From Verrucomicrobiaceae bacterium (GTDB taxonomy: Bacteria; Verrucomicrobiota; Verrucomicrobiia; Verrucomicrobiales; Verrucomicrobiaceae), in contig CANIBP010000008.1 of assembly GCA_947466075.1 (NCBI GenBank), forward strand, positions 62,001 through 126,000: DNA of 64,000 nt. The letters run 5' to 3'. The translations under genes were made by a program, and so were the position numbers. The notes under the pieces were generated by a model. That model ran no database searches, had not been told where the DNA came from, and saw only the letters and a list, made by a program, of their open reading frames with translations. This document shows, one piece after another, positions 36,582-44,193 of this stretch. How positions within the stretch are numbered: position 1 is the first letter of the stretch; each line of letters opens with the position of its first letter.

Positions 36582-37979
36582 TCAAATGATCTCCGAGATC
36601 GGCTGGCCGAGATCGACGAGATACTGCGGCCTGCCCGTCGTGTCGGTGAGCGTGGTGCCGCGTGCGTCGATGCCGAGGTGATGGTAAAGCGTGGCGATCA
36701 CGTCCTGATAGTGCACAGGACGCTCGGTGGCCTCGGCGGCGTGTTTGTCCGTCGCGCCGATGACTTGGCCGGTTTTGAGATGCCCGCCCGCCATGATGCC
36801 CATGGCCACTTTAGGCCAATGATCGCGGCCTGCTTTGTCATTGATCTTCGGCGTGCGGCCAAACTCGCCCCACACGATGATCATCACGTCCTGCAACATG
36901 CCGCGCTCGTCGAGATCGGTGACGAGCGTGTGCAGCGCGTGGTCGATCAGCGGGCCGAGATAGCGCATGGCGGAGAAATTCCGCGAGTGCGTGTCGAAAT
37001 CGCTGATGGAGATGCTCACGCAGCGCACCCCGGCCTCGATCAAGCGCCGCGCGAGCAGGAACTTCTGTGCGCACTTCGGGCTTTCCATCGAGCCAAAGGC
37101 ATCCGCAGGGCGAATGATGCGCGGCGTGTAGCGTTCGAGCACTTGGGGGTCTTCTTTGCTCAGATCCATCGCGGCTGCGAATCGACCGGAGGTCAAAATG
37201 CCGAGCGAGAGTTGATTAAACTCATCCAGCGCGTGCATGGAGCCGCTGGAGTCGATGTCGCGGCGGATCGTATCGAGATCACGCAGCAGCGACACTCGAT
37301 CTTCGAGTCGGCCGACCGTGAGACCTTTTGTCAGCGCCAGACTTTGACTGTGACCCGAACCGCGACGCGCCAATTCGGCCTTCATACCGTTTTCCAACTG
37401 CCGCTCAAACAAATGCGAGATGTCCGGACGAAACGCTGAAGATGCGGTGCCGAGAAAGCCAGGCCTAGCGCTATTGCGCACGAGCGGGCGACCTTGCGTG
37501 AGATCGACAAAAGCGGGCGCGGAGTCCTTCGAGGTGCTCAGCAGCTTGCTCACCACACAACCCATCGCCGGACGTCCGCCGATGAAGGCCAGTTCTTTAT
37601 CACCAAAGCCTGACTGGCACTGAAACGCATCGTGATTGCCCATCGCGCCGCTGAGCGAGCGCAGGAAGACATACTTGTCCGCATTCGCCGCCAATCGCGG
37701 CAGCAACTCGGTCAAATGCAGGCCCGGAATCTTCGTCGGCAGCGATTTGAACTCGCCGCGAATCTCGCTCGGCGCATTTGGCTTTGGATCGATGAGATCC
37801 ATCTGCGGCGGACCACCATCGAGATGAATGTTAATCACCGCCTTCGTCGAAGACCGCACGCCAGCCGCCGATTCCGCGCGCAGCAAGTCCGCCAGCGTCA
37901 GCGATCCAACACCAAGAGCCCCCGCCTTCAGAAAACTGCGGCGGTGGTGGTTGGAGATGCTGCTCGGGAAGGTGAACAT
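36582..37979 (-). CDS. DUF1501 family protein, Tat-exported
   Basis: A 465-residue DUF1501 protein with HHRRSFLKAGALG near residues 11-23, LDGGPPQMDLIDPKPNAP, EFGRTPKIN and KAGRDHWPKVAMGIMAGG. The ATG at 37979 is preferred over in-frame starts up to 38066 because the Tat motif then lies near the N-terminus and a TAGGTCTG box sits 6 bases upstream. No cytochrome gene adjoins it. It is divergent from the HpcH/HpaI aldolase gene. Confidence 0.92.
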   Translation of the reverse strand: MFTFPSSISNHHRRSFLKAGALGVGSLTLADLLRAESAAGVRSSTKAVINIHLDGGPPQMDLIDPKPNAPSEIRGEFKSLPTKIPGLHLTELLPRLAANADKYVFLRSLSGAMGNHDAFQCQSGFGDKELAFIGGRPAMGCVVSKLLSTSKDSAPAFVDLTQGRPLVRNSARPGFLGTASSAFRPDISHLFERQLENGMKAELARRGSGHSQSLALTKGLTVGRLEDRVSLLRDLDTIRRDIDSSGSMHALDEFNQLSLGILTSGRFAAAMDLSKEDPQVLERYTPRIIRPADAFGSMESPKCAQKFLLARRLIEAGVRCVSISISDFDTHSRNFSAMRYLGPLIDHALHTLVTDLDERGMLQDVMIIVWGEFGRTPKINDKAGRDHWPKVAMGIMAGGHLKTGQVIGATDKHAAEATERPVHYQDVIATLYHHLGIDARGTTLTDTTGRPQYLVDLGQPISEII

Positions 37980-37985
37980 GCGTGT

Positions 37986-37993
37986 CAGACCTA
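37986..37993 (-). promoter_or_regulatory. TAGGTCTG box before a DUF1501 gene
   Basis: CGTAGGTCTG on the minus strand differs at one base from the CGTAGGTTTG form at 3472 and 44179. It ends 6 bases before the ATG at 37979, again a near-leaderless arrangement. Confidence 0.35.
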
Positions 37994-38058
37994 CGGGCCG
38001 AGGCGCGCAGCACTTTCGCTGGATAACCAGGCCATCCGCTGCCGTATCAGTCATCAGC

Positions 38059-38859
38059 ATGAGCACCCAGCCCTACAGCCCAACCGCATCAAAGCCCGCA
38101 CGGATCCTCAAAGAGAAGATGATGAAAGGCCACACGGTCTTCGGCACGCTCATTCAGCACGCCGTGGTGCCTGCCATTGTCGATTTCATCCCGGAGGGCA
38201 GCATCGACTTTGTCATCGTCACCGCAGAGCACAACGCGCTCGACATCGCCGACTTCATGCCGCTGCGCTATGCGCTGGCCGCCAAGGGAATCGCCTGTCT
38301 CGCACGCACGCACAGTCGTGATGCCGATGATGTCGCGAAGGTGTGTGATTCGTTCGATGGCGTGGTCATTCCGTATGCGGAGGACGTGGAGATGATCAAA
38401 CGTCTCGCCGCTGCAGCCGTGTATCGCCCGCTCAAAGGCGTGGCGCTCGAACGTGCCATCAAAGAAGGCAAATGGCCCAGTGACAAGACGCGTGACTATA
38501 TTGAGCAAAAGTGCGCGGACACGCTCTTCGTACCCATGATCGAGTCCGTGCTCGCCGTGCAAAATCTCGATGCCATCTGCTCCATCCCCGGCGTGAGCGC
38601 TCTCTTCATCGGCCCGAATGATATGACGACAAACATGGGCATCCCGAACGAATACGATCACCCGGACTTCATCGCCAACGTGCAGAAGGTCATTGATGCC
38701 GCCGATAAGCGCCACATTCCCGCTGGCTCATGGTTTGGCAAAACCGAGCAGCAAATCCGCGCCATCAAGCAAGGCGCTCGCTTCATCTGCCACTCCAACG
38801 ATAGCAGCCTGCTCAAGGACATCATGACAACTGTCTTCGGAGCGCTACGTGGGGCATAA
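38059..38859 (+). CDS. HpcH/HpaI family aldolase
   Basis: A 266-residue cytoplasmic protein without signal peptide. It carries the class II pyruvate-aldolase features of HpcH/HpaI: an EH pair in TAEHNALD, the metal site in FVPMIES, and GVSALFIGPNDMT with the Asp. The catalytic-arginine segment reads LARTHS, where RxP is usual. The family splits 2-keto-3-deoxy or 4-hydroxy-2-oxo acids into pyruvate and an aldehyde, as in rhamnonate or aromatic breakdown. The ATG at 38059 removes an upstream open stretch of 77 codons that overlaps the divergent gene. Confidence 0.88.
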   Translation: MSTQPYSPTASKPARILKEKMMKGHTVFGTLIQHAVVPAIVDFIPEGSIDFVIVTAEHNALDIADFMPLRYALAAKGIACLARTHSRDADDVAKVCDSFDGVVIPYAEDVEMIKRLAAAAVYRPLKGVALERAIKEGKWPSDKTRDYIEQKCADTLFVPMIESVLAVQNLDAICSIPGVSALFIGPNDMTTNMGIPNEYDHPDFIANVQKVIDAADKRHIPAGSWFGKTEQQIRAIKQGARFICHSNDSSLLKDIMTTVFGALRGA

Positions 38860-38860
38860 A

Positions 38861-40018
38861 CTACCCATCAAACGGATGCGTCCGCTTCTCCAGCGGTAGC
38901 TTGAGCCTTTGTTGTGCGAGAGCGCTCGCAAAGCATGCCTGCACCATCTCATTGCCGATGGCGGCACTCGCGCCGCTGCTGTGAGGCTCGCGATTTTCGC
39001 GGATGGCGGCTAGGAGGTCGTCGATGGTGATTTGATTGCCAACGTGCGCTTGATCTCCCTTCGCGGGATCGAGCAAGTGCGCGCTTGGATCGTCGGCCCA
39101 GTTCACCCAGGTGTCGTTGGTGCCTTGGCGCTGAAGCACAAGGATCTTGGGCTGGATGTTCGCCAGGATGCGTACCGTGCCCTTGCTGCCAACGAGCGTC
39201 ATGCCATACGGCCCTGCTTGATCGCGCAACTCGGCACGGCTGATAAAAGTGCCGACGACCGAGTTGGCGAAACCGAACGTGGCATGCACGCGCTCACCCG
39301 CCATGCCGCCGAGGTCTTCCTTCAAAGCACCACGCTTGTCCGCGAGCGTGATGGGCTTGCCTTCCTTGGTCTCGATACGCGCAAAGCACCATTGAGGATC
39401 GCCTGCGAAGAACTGCATGAGGCCATACAGATGACAGGCGAGCACCGTCATGTCCTCCGCCCCCGCGCGGTGGTCCTGCTTGCCCACGCCACGCATTTCG
39501 CAGAGATCGCCGATGAGTGATTTGTCGTCGAGCTTCTGCTTCAAAAGCAAAATGTTCGGCGTGGACCGCATTTGATGCGCGACGCCGATCTTGAGGCCCT
39601 TTTGCTTTGCCAAAGCCAGCAACACATCACTATCCGCCGCACAGCGAACGAATGGCTTCTCGCTATAAACGTGCGCTCCGGCTTCCAGCGCGGCCTTGGT
39701 CATGGCAAAGTGCTGATTATTCCAGCGCGGGCCGATAGAGACGATGTCCGGCTTCTCTTTCGCCAGCATTTCATGGTAGTCCGCATAACCACGCGGCGCA
39801 CCGGAGCTCTTCATGGCATTGGCGCGGCCCGCTTCATCGGGATCAGCGACTGCGAGCACTTCGACATCACTCCGGTGTGCAAAGACGATGTCCATGCCGT
39901 GGCCGTAATCGCCACGGCCCGTGTGCCCAATGATGACAGCGCGCAGTTTCTTCGGCGCATCGGCGGCGCGGACAGTTGTGGCGGCAAGAGCGAGGGCTGT
40001 GAAGTGGCGGCGATTCAT
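38861..40018 (-). CDS. Exported Gfo/Idh/MocA family oxidoreductase
   Basis: A 385-residue protein beginning MNRRHFTALALAATTVRAAD, a twin-arginine signal, followed by a Rossmann segment AVIIGHTGRGDYGHG, the EKP motif (YSEKPFVRC) and a C-terminal domain with SRAELRDQAG. It should be an NAD(P)-dependent sugar or polyol oxidoreductase outside the cytoplasm. ATG 40018 is chosen; 40036 would place six residues before the signal. The stop lies 1 base from the stop of the convergent aldolase gene. Confidence 0.87.
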   Translation of the reverse strand: MNRRHFTALALAATTVRAADAPKKLRAVIIGHTGRGDYGHGMDIVFAHRSDVEVLAVADPDEAGRANAMKSSGAPRGYADYHEMLAKEKPDIVSIGPRWNNQHFAMTKAALEAGAHVYSEKPFVRCAADSDVLLALAKQKGLKIGVAHQMRSTPNILLLKQKLDDKSLIGDLCEMRGVGKQDHRAGAEDMTVLACHLYGLMQFFAGDPQWCFARIETKEGKPITLADKRGALKEDLGGMAGERVHATFGFANSVVGTFISRAELRDQAGPYGMTLVGSKGTVRILANIQPKILVLQRQGTNDTWVNWADDPSAHLLDPAKGDQAHVGNQITIDDLLAAIRENREPHSSGASAAIGNEMVQACFASALAQQRLKLPLEKRTHPFDG

Positions 40019-40059
40019 GATGGATGTACAACGCATTCACCCACGGCCGTAGTTCTCGC

Positions 40060-42414
40060 ATGAAACGCATTTTTCTCTGCCTTCTCATTCCTCTCGCCAG
40101 TTTCGCTGCCGATACGACACGCCAAGTCGGCGCTGCCTCGGTGGACATCACGCCGGATTATCCAGTTCGGCTCAGCGGCTATGGGAATCGCCGATTGCCA
40201 AACACCGGCGTCTCGCAGCACATCTTTGCCAAAGCGCTGGCAATTGGCAGTGATGAGGAAGGTCCGGCGGTGCTGGTGACGGTGGACAATGTCGGAGTGC
40301 CAGGATCCATGCGCGATGAAGTGCTGCGTCGCCTCGCGACGAAGAGCAAGGTAATCGGCGAGCGTTTCGCGATCTGTTCCAGCCACACGCATTGCGCACC
40401 GATGCTCATCGGCATCCTGCCGAATCTTTTCGGCATGGACGTTCCGGCGGAGCATCTGCCTGCCATCGAGCGCTACACGCGTGAACTGACCGACAACATC
40501 GAAAAAGCCGCGCTGTCGGCTCTGGCGGACCGCAAGCCGACCACACTCGCCTGGGGCGTCGGCAAAGTGGGTTTTGCGGCGAACCGACGGGTGTTTCCTT
40601 TGAAGCCGATTGATCACGATCTGCCCGTTTTGCGTGCCACAGGCGAGGATGGCAAGGTGCGGGCCATCTTCACGAGCTATGCCTGCCATTGCACAACCAT
40701 CGGCATTGATGAAATCCACGGTGATTGGGCCGGCGTGGCGCAAGAAGCCCTGCAACGCGAGTTTCCCGGCGCCATCGCGCTCACCGCACTCGGTTGCGGT
40801 GCGGATCAGAATCCGAATCCACGACGCACGATGGAACTGGTGAAACAATATGGCGAAGATCTCGGTGCTGAGGCCAAACGTCTCGCAACGAGCGAACTCA
40901 ACCCGGTGAACGGCCCGCTGGAGTGTCAGACGAAGCAGATTCAGCTCGCGTATGACAAACTGCCGACGCGGGAGGAATGGGAGACTCTCGCAGCCTCGAA
41001 GACACCGGCGATTGCGTATCACGCGAAGAAGAACCTAGCGCGACTCGACCGTGGTGAGAAGATTCCGACGGAACTGCCTTACCTCGTGCAGCGCTGGAGC
41101 TTTGGCGAAGACATGGCGATGGTCTTCCTGCCCGGCGAGATCACCGTCGATTACTCACTGCGCATCAAGCGTGAGTTCGACCGCTCGCGCCTGTGGGTGA
41201 ACGGCTACTCGAACGATGTGCCGTGCTATGTGCCCTCGCGTCGTGTTTTGGACGAAGGCGGCTACGAGGGTGCCGGTGCGATGGTTTACTATGATCGCCC
41301 GACGAAGTTCGCGCCGGATGTGGAGGAGCGGATCATGGGCGCGGTGCATGCGGTGATGCCGAAGCAATTCATCGCGACGACGGCTCAATCGGAAACTTTG
41401 CCAGCAGCGATCTCATATCCGGATCATTCAAATCTTCTCATCGTGCGTGACGCCGCTGGAGCTGAGCATCCGGTCAAAACCGCCGAAGATTGGGCGGAAC
41501 GTGTCGCGCACATCAAAGCGAACATGCAGCAGGTCATGGGGCCGCTGCATGACACCTCGCGCTGGGCTCCGCTGGATGTTGAAGTCGTTTCCGAGGAGAA
41601 AACGGCGAAGTATCTGCGCCGCAAAGTACGCTTCACACCCGAGTTCGGTGACCGTGTGCCAGTTTGGCTGCTGATCCCGAATGAACTGCCTGCCAGCGGC
41701 AAAGCACCTGCCATGCTGTGCCTGCATCAGACGACGAAGATCGGCAAAGACGAGCCTGCGGGCCTCGGTGGGCTGCCGTCGCTGCATTACGCGCATGAAT
41801 TGGCCGAGCGCGGCTATGTGTGCCTCGTGCCGGATTATCCTTCGTTCGGCGAATACGAGTATGATTTTAAAAAACACGGCGCAGCGCGTGCCAGCGGCTC
41901 GATGAAGGCGATCTGGAACAACCTGCGGGCCGTCGATCTGCTCGAAACGCTGCCGCAGGTGAACAAGGACCGCATCGGTGTCATCGGACACTCGCTGGGC
42001 GGGCATAACTCGCTCTTCACCGCCGTCTTTGATCCGCGCCTGAAGGCGGTGGTGACGAGCTGCGGCTTCACGCCCTTCCACGATTACTACGGCGGCAAGG
42101 TCGCGGGCTGGACCAGCGACCGCTACATGCCGCGCATCCGCGATGTGTATGAGAACAGCGCCGACAAGCTGCCCTTCGACTTCTATGAAGTCATTGCCGC
42201 CATCGCTCCACGCGGTGTGTTTTCCAATTCACCGCTGAAGGACAGCAACTTCGACATCAGCGGTGTGCGGAAGGCCTACGCGAAGGCCGGGGAAGTCTTT
42301 GCGCTGCTGAAAGCGGAGAAGAACCTCAAGCTCGTCACTCCCGACGCGCCGCATGATTTTCCTGAGGCTGAGCGAAAGGCTGCGTATCAGTGGCTGGACG
42401 GCTTGTTGAAGTGA
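40060..42414 (+). CDS. Fusion: ceramidase-like domain plus alpha/beta hydrolase
   Basis: A 784-residue secreted protein made of two enzymes. After the signal peptide (MKRIFLCLLIPLASFAA), residues about 20-445 are a neutral/alkaline ceramidase-like domain (AASVDITPDYPVRLSGYG, SSHTHCAPM, YACHCTTIG). After a linker, about 470-784 is an alpha/beta hydrolase of the dienelactone hydrolase/acetylxylan esterase type, with the nucleophile elbow GHSLGGH near residue 643 and an Asp/His segment TPDAPHDF near 761. Both halves look complete. The fusion suggests sequential hydrolysis of one substrate, for example deacylation plus ester cleavage. CGTAGTTCT just before the ATG loosely resembles the box at 8857. 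Confidence 0.88.
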   Translation: MKRIFLCLLIPLASFAADTTRQVGAASVDITPDYPVRLSGYGNRRLPNTGVSQHIFAKALAIGSDEEGPAVLVTVDNVGVPGSMRDEVLRRLATKSKVIGERFAICSSHTHCAPMLIGILPNLFGMDVPAEHLPAIERYTRELTDNIEKAALSALADRKPTTLAWGVGKVGFAANRRVFPLKPIDHDLPVLRATGEDGKVRAIFTSYACHCTTIGIDEIHGDWAGVAQEALQREFPGAIALTALGCGADQNPNPRRTMELVKQYGEDLGAEAKRLATSELNPVNGPLECQTKQIQLAYDKLPTREEWETLAASKTPAIAYHAKKNLARLDRGEKIPTELPYLVQRWSFGEDMAMVFLPGEITVDYSLRIKREFDRSRLWVNGYSNDVPCYVPSRRVLDEGGYEGAGAMVYYDRPTKFAPDVEERIMGAVHAVMPKQFIATTAQSETLPAAISYPDHSNLLIVRDAAGAEHPVKTAEDWAERVAHIKANMQQVMGPLHDTSRWAPLDVEVVSEEKTAKYLRRKVRFTPEFGDRVPVWLLIPNELPASGKAPAMLCLHQTTKIGKDEPAGLGGLPSLHYAHELAERGYVCLVPDYPSFGEYEYDFKKHGAARASGSMKAIWNNLRAVDLLETLPQVNKDRIGVIGHSLGGHNSLFTAVFDPRLKAVVTSCGFTPFHDYYGGKVAGWTSDRYMPRIRDVYENSADKLPFDFYEVIAAIAPRGVFSNSPLKDSNFDISGVRKAYAKAGEVFALLKAEKNLKLVTPDAPHDFPEAERKAAYQWLDGLLK

Positions 42415-42466
42415 GATGCCATTTTTGGCTATAGACTCTCTCATAGCACTTTGTTATTCTTCACAC

Positions 42467-42889
42467 ATGAACACCAAGAGCCTCATCATCAGCATCGTCG
42501 TTGTCTTCATCGCAGTCACAATCTCCGATATCCTCATCCACGGCGTTTGGTTGTCGCCTGTCTATGGAGCTACCAAGGAGCTTTGGCGGCCTGAGGCGGA
42601 GATGAACAGCGGCAAATACATGGTATGGATGCATGTGGGGCATTTGCTTGCCGCAGTGACCTTCACCATGCTTTGGGCCGCTGGATTCGCGCAGAATGCC
42701 AAAATAAGCTGCGGCATCAAATACGGATTGTTTATGGCGCTGTTCAGTCAGACACACACGCTCATCGGCTACGCGGTGCAGCCACTCACACTGGAACTCG
42801 TGTGGAAATGGTTCGCCAGCAGTTGCGCGCAGGGAGTTCTGCTCGGTGTTATTGTCTTCAAGGTTTACAAGCCGAAGACCGCCGCCTGA
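42467..42889 (+). CDS. Small integral membrane protein, unknown function
   Basis: A 140-residue protein with about four hydrophobic helices (near residues 4-25, 52-72, 84-104 and 115-133) and short polar loops; IHGVWLSPVYGATKELWRPE is the first loop. I do not recognise a function. The ATG at 42467 is preferred over an earlier in-frame start at 42416 because the helix then begins near the N-terminus. It lies 52 bases after the fusion hydrolase, and its stop is 2 bases from the convergent gene. Confidence 0.7.
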   Translation: MNTKSLIISIVVVFIAVTISDILIHGVWLSPVYGATKELWRPEAEMNSGKYMVWMHVGHLLAAVTFTMLWAAGFAQNAKISCGIKYGLFMALFSQTHTLIGYAVQPLTLELVWKWFASSCAQGVLLGVIVFKVYKPKTAA

Positions 42890-42891
42890 TC

Positions 42892-44055
42892 TCACTTCTT
42901 TATCAGAGTCGGCTCGGCCCAGATGGCATAGTTGCTCTTGGGATCGAGACCGCGCGAGGTGAGCTTTAGTTGAAGCTGCGATACGCTCGTAATTTCGCAT
43001 TCAATGAGCTTGGCGGGATCAGTACCGTTGAGGATGATGCTGGCCAAAGATTTGCCGTCGCCAGTAATCGAGAACTCAACGCGGCCTTTCGTGCCGAGTT
43101 CAGGATGCAGTCCGGCGAGCACGGTAAAGTGCGCATACACATCCTTGGGTAGCAGGAAGGTGAGTGGCTTGCCCATGCCGGCACTGATGCCGTTGGAGAA
43201 TTCTTTATCGCCAGTTTCGAGACGCAACTTCAAGGGCATGGCTTTATTACCTCCCGCAAGAATGACGCCACTGCGCGGATGGCCCCAATGCGGCGAACTG
43301 AAGAATTCCGACTGCGGGTAATACAAACTGGCAGCCTCCAAGGGGATCAAAGCACCGATCTGAACTTCCTTGAGGGTGACTTGATCAGCATCTCCAAATT
43401 TCTGCGCCCCAAGACAGAGGATCGTGAAGAGCGCATCGGCAACAACCTCAGCATCCACTGTGGCAGCACGGAGTTGATGCTTTACCACGGCTTCCTTGTC
43501 CTCGGCATAAAGGGCCTGGATGATCGGCACGGTGGTGGTGCGTGCATTGAGAATGCCGTCGTGCAGGCGATGCATCAACCGCCATGAGGCCTCATTCACC
43601 GTGGTGCCTAGCAGCGCGGGTTGGTAGCCTGCGATGCTCACGCTAAAGTCACCATTCTCGATGGGGCCATGCATGAGCTGGTCTTGCATCGCTGCGGTCG
43701 GTGGCATGAACTGCTGAAGCAGCGTGAACATGTTATCACCGGGCACGGTGTGCGATGGGCTGCCGTAGTCTTCGAGTGTGTGGCAGATCGTGCCCATGTA
43801 ACGCGCGGCGTCACCGACTTTGCCTTCACGCAGGGCGGTCACGGCTTTGTCCATGAAGTAGCGGAGCACTTCGAGGTATTCCGGCTGTTGCGTGGGCAGG
43901 TGCAGGATCTTCAAATACACCTCGTTCGGCTGTGACTCCATCTTGGCAAACTTGGCGTTTTCTTTGTCGGTGTAAACGTTGTCCGGAATGAGGCAGTATT
44001 TGTCGCTTAGGCGGGTGAATTCATCGCCTAGCAGTGATTTTTGCCATGCGGGCAA
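42892..44055 (-). CDS. Zinc phospholipase C/P1 nuclease-like protein with C-terminal NPCBM-like domain; N-terminus disrupted
   Basis: Residues near 87-99 read CHTLEDYGSPSH, the HxxxDxxxPxH zinc motif of the phospholipase C/S1-P1 nuclease fold. The last 150 residues resemble an NPCBM carbohydrate-binding domain (KPLTFLLPKDVYAHFTVLAG and GDGKSLAS). The only available start is TTG at 44055, with no signal peptide. In the same frame the codons just upstream read HHAITRGALEVLPAW, as family members do, but a TAG at 44092-44094 blocks extension. A signal-like ATG frame (MRLLHIATP) lies one frame off. The gene is probably damaged by a nonsense or frameshift change. Confidence 0.65.
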   Translation of the reverse strand: MPAWQKSLLGDEFTRLSDKYCLIPDNVYTDKENAKFAKMESQPNEVYLKILHLPTQQPEYLEVLRYFMDKAVTALREGKVGDAARYMGTICHTLEDYGSPSHTVPGDNMFTLLQQFMPPTAAMQDQLMHGPIENGDFSVSIAGYQPALLGTTVNEASWRLMHRLHDGILNARTTTVPIIQALYAEDKEAVVKHQLRAATVDAEVVADALFTILCLGAQKFGDADQVTLKEVQIGALIPLEAASLYYPQSEFFSSPHWGHPRSGVILAGGNKAMPLKLRLETGDKEFSNGISAGMGKPLTFLLPKDVYAHFTVLAGLHPELGTKGRVEFSITGDGKSLASIILNGTDPAKLIECEITSVSQLQLKLTSRGLDPKSNYAIWAEPTLIKK

Positions 44056-44180
44056 AACCTCAAGCGCGCCGCGTGTGATGGCGTGGTGTGGCTATGTGGA
44101 GCAGTCTCATGAGAGGTAATCGGATGGGGCAAGGATGGCATAGAGATACATCCATTGCGAAATCTACGCTGTTCGATGCG

Positions 44181-44188
44181 TAGGTTTG
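44181..44188 (+). promoter_or_regulatory. TAGGTTTG box before a DUF1549/1553 operon
   Basis: Exact CGTAGGTTT at 44179-44187, ending 5-6 bases before ATG 44194. The spacing implies a leaderless transcript and favours 44194 over the upstream ATG at 44176. TTGCGA at 44155-44160 could serve as the upstream element with a 20-base spacer. Confidence 0.45.
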
Positions 44189-44193
44189 AAGCA

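Noticed and set aside
37828..38058. Upstream extension of the HpcH/HpaI aldolase
   Set aside because: It overlaps the divergent DUF1501 5' end and is not aldolase-like; family members start near 38059.
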